From positions 1 to 8,446 of the forward strand of contig UROZ01000086.1 in assembly GCA_900549655.1 (NCBI GenBank): DNA of 8,446 bases. Direction: 5' to 3'. The notes below the pieces were generated by a model that had not been told where the DNA came from, made no database searches, and was given only the letters and a program-made list of their open reading frames with translations. The stretch comes from an uncultured Collinsella sp. Lineage in GTDB: Bacteria > Actinomycetota > Coriobacteriia > Coriobacteriales > Coriobacteriaceae. The position numbers were made by a program, and so were the translations under genes. Below, in pieces: positions 5,431-8,446 of this stretch (position 1 is its first letter; every line of letters begins with the position of its first letter).

Positions 5431-6807
5431 ATGGCAGAAGAAGTAACCGCTGCCGTGGAGGAGGAGCGCGAGCTCGCCTCCCAACCGATTCCCGGTCTGG
5501 TGCGTAAGTACACCATCGTCACCGGCCAGGGCATGCTCGCCCAGATCATCATGGTGGTCCTTGAGGGCCTCGTGATGGGTTGGGGCCTAGGTGCCCACGG
5601 CCTGGCATGTGTCTCGATCATTATGTCGGTCGAGTACATCAACCTGGCCTTTGGCAACCTGTTTGGCACCGGCGTGCCCGCCGTGGTGGGCAACCTTTTG
5701 GGTGCCGGCGACATCAAGGGCGCAAGCAAGGCTTTTAGCCAGGGCTTTTGGCTCACCACGATCGTGAGTGTGCTGCTTGCTGTGGTGATGGCAGTGTTTA
5801 CCGAGCCCATCTGCACATTCTTTGGCGCCACGCCCGACATCATGGCCGATACCGTTGCCGGCGTGCGCACCTTCGCCGTGCTGCTGCCGCTCACGGTCAT
5901 TGGCCAGATGATCACCGCTGTGATGCGTGTGGACGAGAAGGTTCAGATCCAGGCCAACCTCATGACCGTTTCGGCCATCGTCGCCATCTGTTGGCTCGCG
6001 CTTTCCACGTTTGTGCTCAAGTTTGGCGTTATGGGCGCCGGCGTGTACTACGGGCTTTCCATCGGTATCTGGGCCATCGGTATCTTCTGGTTCATCGGGG
6101 GCAAAAAGTCCCAGCTCCAGATTAGCCTGGCCGACCTTAAGCTCGACCTCGCCATCTGCGGCCAGATCTTCAAGATCGGCTTCCCGTTCTTCCTGGTCCA
6201 GGGTGCGACCTTTATCTTTAATGCCGTTGCCAACTCGCTTTTGGGTTCGCTCGGCGGCGACATGGGCTCGCTCTACATCGCAGCCTTTGGCGTGATCAAC
6301 GGCTACATCCTCTACATTACCATGATGGTTGCCCAGTGCTTCTCCTACGGTCTGCAGCCCATCGCTGCCTTCAACGCCGGCGCAAAGGCTTGGGCACGCC
6401 TTAAGGAGACGCTCTCCTGCACGCTTAAGTACCAGGTTGTGACGCTGGCGCTGGTCACCGTCGCGCTCTGGCTTGCCGCCACCCCGGTGTGCGCCTTCTT
6501 TGCCGGCAGCGATCCTGCGCTCGTTGAGGTTGCCGCCAACGCCACGCGTACTGTCATCCTGGCTGTTGCCCTGGGCTATCTTGCCATGACCATGTCGATG
6601 TATTTCCAGGCGGTCGAGAAGGTGGGTGTCGCCACGTTTACGGGCCTGCTTCGCTATGTGATCTGCTCGGTGCCGCTTATGTACCTCCTCGGCAACATGA
6701 TGGGTGTCGAGGGCGTGTGGATCGCCCTGGTGGTGGCCGATGCCATTACTGGCATCATCTCCATTGCGCTCGCCGCGCACGAGTCCAAGCGCCTTGCCAC
6801 GCTCTAG
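5431..6807 (+). CDS. MATE-family multidrug/metabolite efflux transporter
   Basis: This is a 458-residue protein with about twelve transmembrane segments, the standard length for multidrug and toxic compound extrusion transporters, and it is built as two similar halves. Family signatures include GLACVSIIMSVEYI (57-70), the region FGTGVPAVVGNLLGAGDIKG (78-97) and, in the second half, YGLQPIAAFNAGAKAWARLKE (306-326), the characteristic 'G-QP-N-GA' motif. The start at 5431 follows AAAGGGGAG (5418-5426) at 4 bases; an ATG 26 codons upstream has no SD. The protein is expected to export organic cations or metabolites using a Na+ or H+ gradient. Its position directly after the amidohydrolase suggests it handles that enzyme's substrate or product, for detoxification or overflow. 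A strong terminator follows, so it ends the operon. Confidence 0.93.
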   Translation: MAEEVTAAVEEERELASQPIPGLVRKYTIVTGQGMLAQIIMVVLEGLVMGWGLGAHGLACVSIIMSVEYINLAFGNLFGTGVPAVVGNLLGAGDIKGASKAFSQGFWLTTIVSVLLAVVMAVFTEPICTFFGATPDIMADTVAGVRTFAVLLPLTVIGQMITAVMRVDEKVQIQANLMTVSAIVAICWLALSTFVLKFGVMGAGVYYGLSIGIWAIGIFWFIGGKKSQLQISLADLKLDLAICGQIFKIGFPFFLVQGATFIFNAVANSLLGSLGGDMGSLYIAAFGVINGYILYITMMVAQCFSYGLQPIAAFNAGAKAWARLKETLSCTLKYQVVTLALVTVALWLAATPVCAFFAGSDPALVEVAANATRTVILAVALGYLAMTMSMYFQAVEKVGVATFTGLLRYVICSVPLMYLLGNMMGVEGVWIALVVADAITGIISIALAAHESKRLATL

Positions 6808-6855
6808 GCTCGGACATGGCTGGCGTACGATAGTGGAACAAGTTAACTCGCCTGC

Positions 6856-6904
6856 AAGCCACCACAATGGGGACAGCCCCCATTGTGGTGGCTTTTGTTA
6901 TTTA
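6856..6904 (+). terminator. Strong intrinsic terminator of the amidohydrolase-MATE operon
   Basis: The arms 6856-6872 and 6878-6894 form a perfect 17-bp stem around the 5-nt loop ACAGC, followed by TTTTGTTATTT. This is a textbook rho-independent terminator, 48 bases after the MATE stop. The apical stem and loop read GGGGACAGCCCC, sharing GGGGACAG with the repeat at the permease 3' end. Confidence 0.92.
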
Positions 6905-6929
6905 GGGTCTGAGATTTCGGCTCTATAAA
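6901..6929 (+). promoter_or_regulatory. Weak candidate promoter of the DUF4143 gene
   Basis: TTTAGG (6901-6906) and TATAAA (6924-6929) are separated by 17 bases. The -35 is poor and overlaps the terminator tail. An alternative is TTGAAC (6938-6943) with TATGGT (6960-6965) at 16 bases, which places the -10 inside the first 23-bp repeat. The sequence alone does not decide between them. Confidence 0.3.
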
Positions 6930-6948
6930 TAATGCTTTTGAACTGGGT

Positions 6949-7017
6949 TACTATAAGATTATGGTAAACGCTACTATAAGATTATGGAGAATGAAACTAT
7001 TCGATTATGGTAACAGC
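6949..7017. repeat. Three tandem 23-bp repeats upstream of the DUF4143 ATPase gene
   Basis: Three consecutive 23-bp units begin at 6949, 6972 and 6995. Units 1 and 2 share TACTATAAGATTATGG exactly (16 bases). Unit 3 reads AACTATTCGATTATGG. Units 1 and 3 both continue with GTAA. Each core holds a dyad of the form ATAA-GA-TTAT, degenerate in unit 3. The array ends 5 bases before the AAGGGG SD of the downstream gene. The period is not a multiple of three, so this is not a coding repeat. It looks like an operator array or repeated promoter elements. Confidence 0.75.
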
Positions 7018-7035
7018 GTAATAAGGGGCGTTGAT

Positions 7036-8205
7036 ATGGCTGAGTTCATTAACAGGGATTTGCATGAGTTGCTCATTCGCATGGCAGGCTGGTTTCCTGT
7101 TGTGTCGTTGACAGGGCCTAGGCAGAGTGGTAAGTCTACGCTGGTTCGGCATGCCTTTCCCGACTATTCCTACGTCACGCTTGAGGACCCTCAAACGAGG
7201 CGCGCGGCCTTGGAGGATCCGGTGAGTTTTATCCGCAACCGAAAGGGCGGACTCATCATCGATGAGGCGCAATACGCCCCGGATTTGTTTTCAATGATCC
7301 AGGTTGTTTCGGATGAGCGGGGAGACGCCGGTCAATACATCCTTACAGGCTCGCAAAACTTTTTGATGATGAAAAGCATCGGGCAGTCTCTTGCCGGGCG
7401 AGTCGGGATCTTAAAATTGCTGCCATTATCGTTTCGAGAAGCGGAGAGGGGCCAGCAGGGGCAGCTGGAAGTGGATTTGTTCGCGCTCGAAGGGGGATAC
7501 CCTCGCCTGCGTTCCGCCGGAATGCCGTCCTCGGTTTATTTTCCCAGCTATATCGATACCTATGTTGAGCGCGATGTTGTGGGCTTGCTTGATGTGCGCA
7601 ATAAGGCGGAGTTTCATAAGTTTCTGTCCATAATTGCTCAGAGCGTCGGTGCCCTCATCAATATATCCTCGCTTTCTCGAGATACGGGCGTGAGCGTATC
7701 GACCATTAAAAGCTGGTTGTCCATTCTGGAGCAGAGCTACCTGACGTTTTCGCTGCAGCCCTATTATGCAAATGCCAAGAAGCGTCTAACTAAAACGCCC
7801 AAGCTCTATTTTTACGACACGGGGCTGCTCTGCTACTTGCTCAAAATTGGATCACTGGAGCAACTATTGGAGAGCCCTTATCTGGGGGCCGTTTTCGAAA
7901 ACCTCATCGTTTCCGAAACGGCGAAGAGCCATCTCAACGTGGGCGAGAATCCCGAGCTGTATTTCTATAGGGACGACAGCAAGCGTGAAATCGATTTGCT
8001 CGACTGTACAAACTCAGGGAGTCCCAAGGCTATCGAAATAAAATCATCCAGAACGTATCACGATAAGTACGCCCGCCATCTACAGACTGTATGCGATGAG
8101 ATCGACATTGCAAAAGATGCGCGCTATGTTGTGGCCCGCGTGGACTCAACGTATGAGTCGAAAGACTGTAGTGTGGTTTCGGCGCGTGATTGGCTTTTAC
8201 GATAA
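7036..8205 (+). CDS. AAA ATPase with DUF4143 and nuclease-like C-terminus
   Basis: This is a 389-residue protein. The AAA_14-type ATPase domain shows Walker A GPRQSGKST (27-35), Walker B GLIIDEAQ (72-79) and a sensor-like TGSQN (104-108). The region SYIDTYVERDV (171-181) starts DUF4143, with a winged-helix-like segment around 209-240. The C-terminus carries LYFYRDDSKREIDLL (308-322) and AIEIKSS (332-338), an arrangement resembling the PD-(D/E)XK nuclease core (D320, E334, K336). The start at 7036 is chosen by AAGGGG (7023-7028) with 7-base spacing; an in-frame ATG at 6961 lies inside the tandem repeats and lacks an SD. Codon use is visibly less GC-rich than in the metabolic genes, which suggests acquisition. 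The family is widespread in gut bacteria, often in many copies per genome, and its biological role is not established; roles in mobile-element biology or defence are speculative. Confidence 0.93.
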   Translation: MAEFINRDLHELLIRMAGWFPVVSLTGPRQSGKSTLVRHAFPDYSYVTLEDPQTRRAALEDPVSFIRNRKGGLIIDEAQYAPDLFSMIQVVSDERGDAGQYILTGSQNFLMMKSIGQSLAGRVGILKLLPLSFREAERGQQGQLEVDLFALEGGYPRLRSAGMPSSVYFPSYIDTYVERDVVGLLDVRNKAEFHKFLSIIAQSVGALINISSLSRDTGVSVSTIKSWLSILEQSYLTFSLQPYYANAKKRLTKTPKLYFYDTGLLCYLLKIGSLEQLLESPYLGAVFENLIVSETAKSHLNVGENPELYFYRDDSKREIDLLDCTNSGSPKAIEIKSSRTYHDKYARHLQTVCDEIDIAKDARYVVARVDSTYESKDCSVVSARDWLLR

Positions 8206-8224
8206 CAAGCTCGGCGTATTAACG

Positions 8225-8266
8225 GCTGCCGCGAAGGGAACCGGCCCCCTTTTTGCGGCGGTTTTT
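8225..8266 (+). terminator. Probable terminator of the DUF4143 gene
   Basis: CTGCCGC (8226-8232) pairs with GCGGCGG (8255-8261) with one G-U. GAAGGG (8233-8238) can pair partly with CCCTTTTT (8247-8254), leaving a 2-nt bulge. TTTTT (8262-8266) follows. It lies 19 bases after the stop. Its right arm is also the left end of the long inverted repeat. Confidence 0.65.
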
Positions 8267-8446
8267 GCCTATCTGGTGCGTCTTAGATGCAAGTGAGTAG
8301 ACTTATTTGGATATGCCGAGCACATCGCAACAAATACTCAATAAAACCGCAGGTCAGAGCTGTGGCGTTTTGGGGCGTGCTTGACCTCCTGCAAAAAGCC
8401 TACTCACTTGGTTTTGAGACGCCCCAGACAGGCAAAAAACCGCCGC
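8255..8446. repeat. Long imperfect terminal inverted repeat (possible MITE or snap-back repeat), may run past the window edge
   Basis: Reading rightward from 8255 and leftward on the minus strand from 8446 gives nearly the same sequence. GCGGCGG, then 5 versus 6 T, GCCT, a mismatch, TCTGG, a mismatch, GCGTCT, a diverged 6-base stretch, CAAGTGAGTAG, a mismatch, CTT. About 45 of the first 54 positions match, and weaker similarity (for example AGCAC) continues inward. An inner hairpin pairs GCAGGTCA (8350-8357) with TGACCTCCTGC (8382-8392). The unit is about 190 bases and has no coding capacity. It could be a non-autonomous element, or two convergent terminators within a shared repeat. Confidence 0.6.

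Noticed and set aside
5587..6867. 426-codon open frame on the minus strand opposite the MATE gene
   Set aside because: The composition is very hydrophilic and biased (His, Gly, Asp, Glu), there is no ribosome-binding site or domain, and the frame crosses the operon terminator. It is a shadow of the MATE frame.
6949..7017. CRISPR array
   Set aside because: The units are contiguous 23-bp tandem copies with no unique spacers of constant length, and no cas gene is present.
6961..7035. 25-residue N-terminal extension of the DUF4143 protein from ATG 6961
   Set aside because: The ATG lies inside the 23-bp tandem repeats and lacks an SD, while ATG 7036 has AAGGGG at good spacing and begins at the conserved N-terminus.
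8096..8296. 66-codon plus-strand ORF overlapping the end of the DUF4143 gene
   Set aside because: It lacks an SD, overlaps the real gene out of frame and runs through the terminator hairpin.

Overview
The window looks like chromosomal DNA from a gut-type actinobacterium of the class Coriobacteriia, probably Collinsella or a close relative. This is an inference from four things: GC-rich codon use, strong purine-rich Shine-Dalgarno (SD) sites, a LuxR-type regulator with a multi-pass membrane N-terminus (common in that class), and the mix of catabolic and transport genes. No rRNA, tRNA, CRISPR array or transposase gene is visible.

Region 1 (1-2051) is an agmatine/amino-acid module. The last 30 codons of an agmatine deiminase (aguA) enter from the left edge. 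About 545 bases without a confidently called gene follow, and they are unusually rich in RNA-like structure: a terminator-like hairpin, a three-way-junction fold ending in a U-tract, a perfect 10-bp hairpin and a long imperfect inverted repeat. A possible 60-codon ORF then overlaps the start of an APC-family permease. Next to aguA, the permease is best read as a candidate agmatine/putrescine exchanger.

Region 2 (2052-6904) starts with a small unrecognised gene on the minus strand (2087-2278), convergent with the permease. A divergent promoter region separates it from a membrane-anchored LuxR-type regulator (2407-3399). Next come a regulatory/leader region with dyads, direct repeats and consecutive hairpins, a YtcJ-like metal-dependent amidohydrolase (3715-5343) and a MATE-family exporter (5431-6807). 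A 17-bp perfect terminator hairpin closes this block. The natural reading is a regulator followed by a two-gene hydrolase-plus-transporter operon; the substrate is unknown.

Region 3 (6905-8446) looks acquired. A less GC-rich gene encodes an AAA ATPase with a DUF4143 and nuclease-like C-terminus. Its upstream region carries three tandem copies of a 23-bp repeat that end just before the ribosome-binding site. After its terminator, the last ~190 bases form a long imperfect inverted repeat (possible MITE or repeated snap-back element) that runs to the window edge.

The signals most worth following up are the structured aguA-permease leader, the 23-bp repeat array, the terminal inverted repeat and the two small ORFs.
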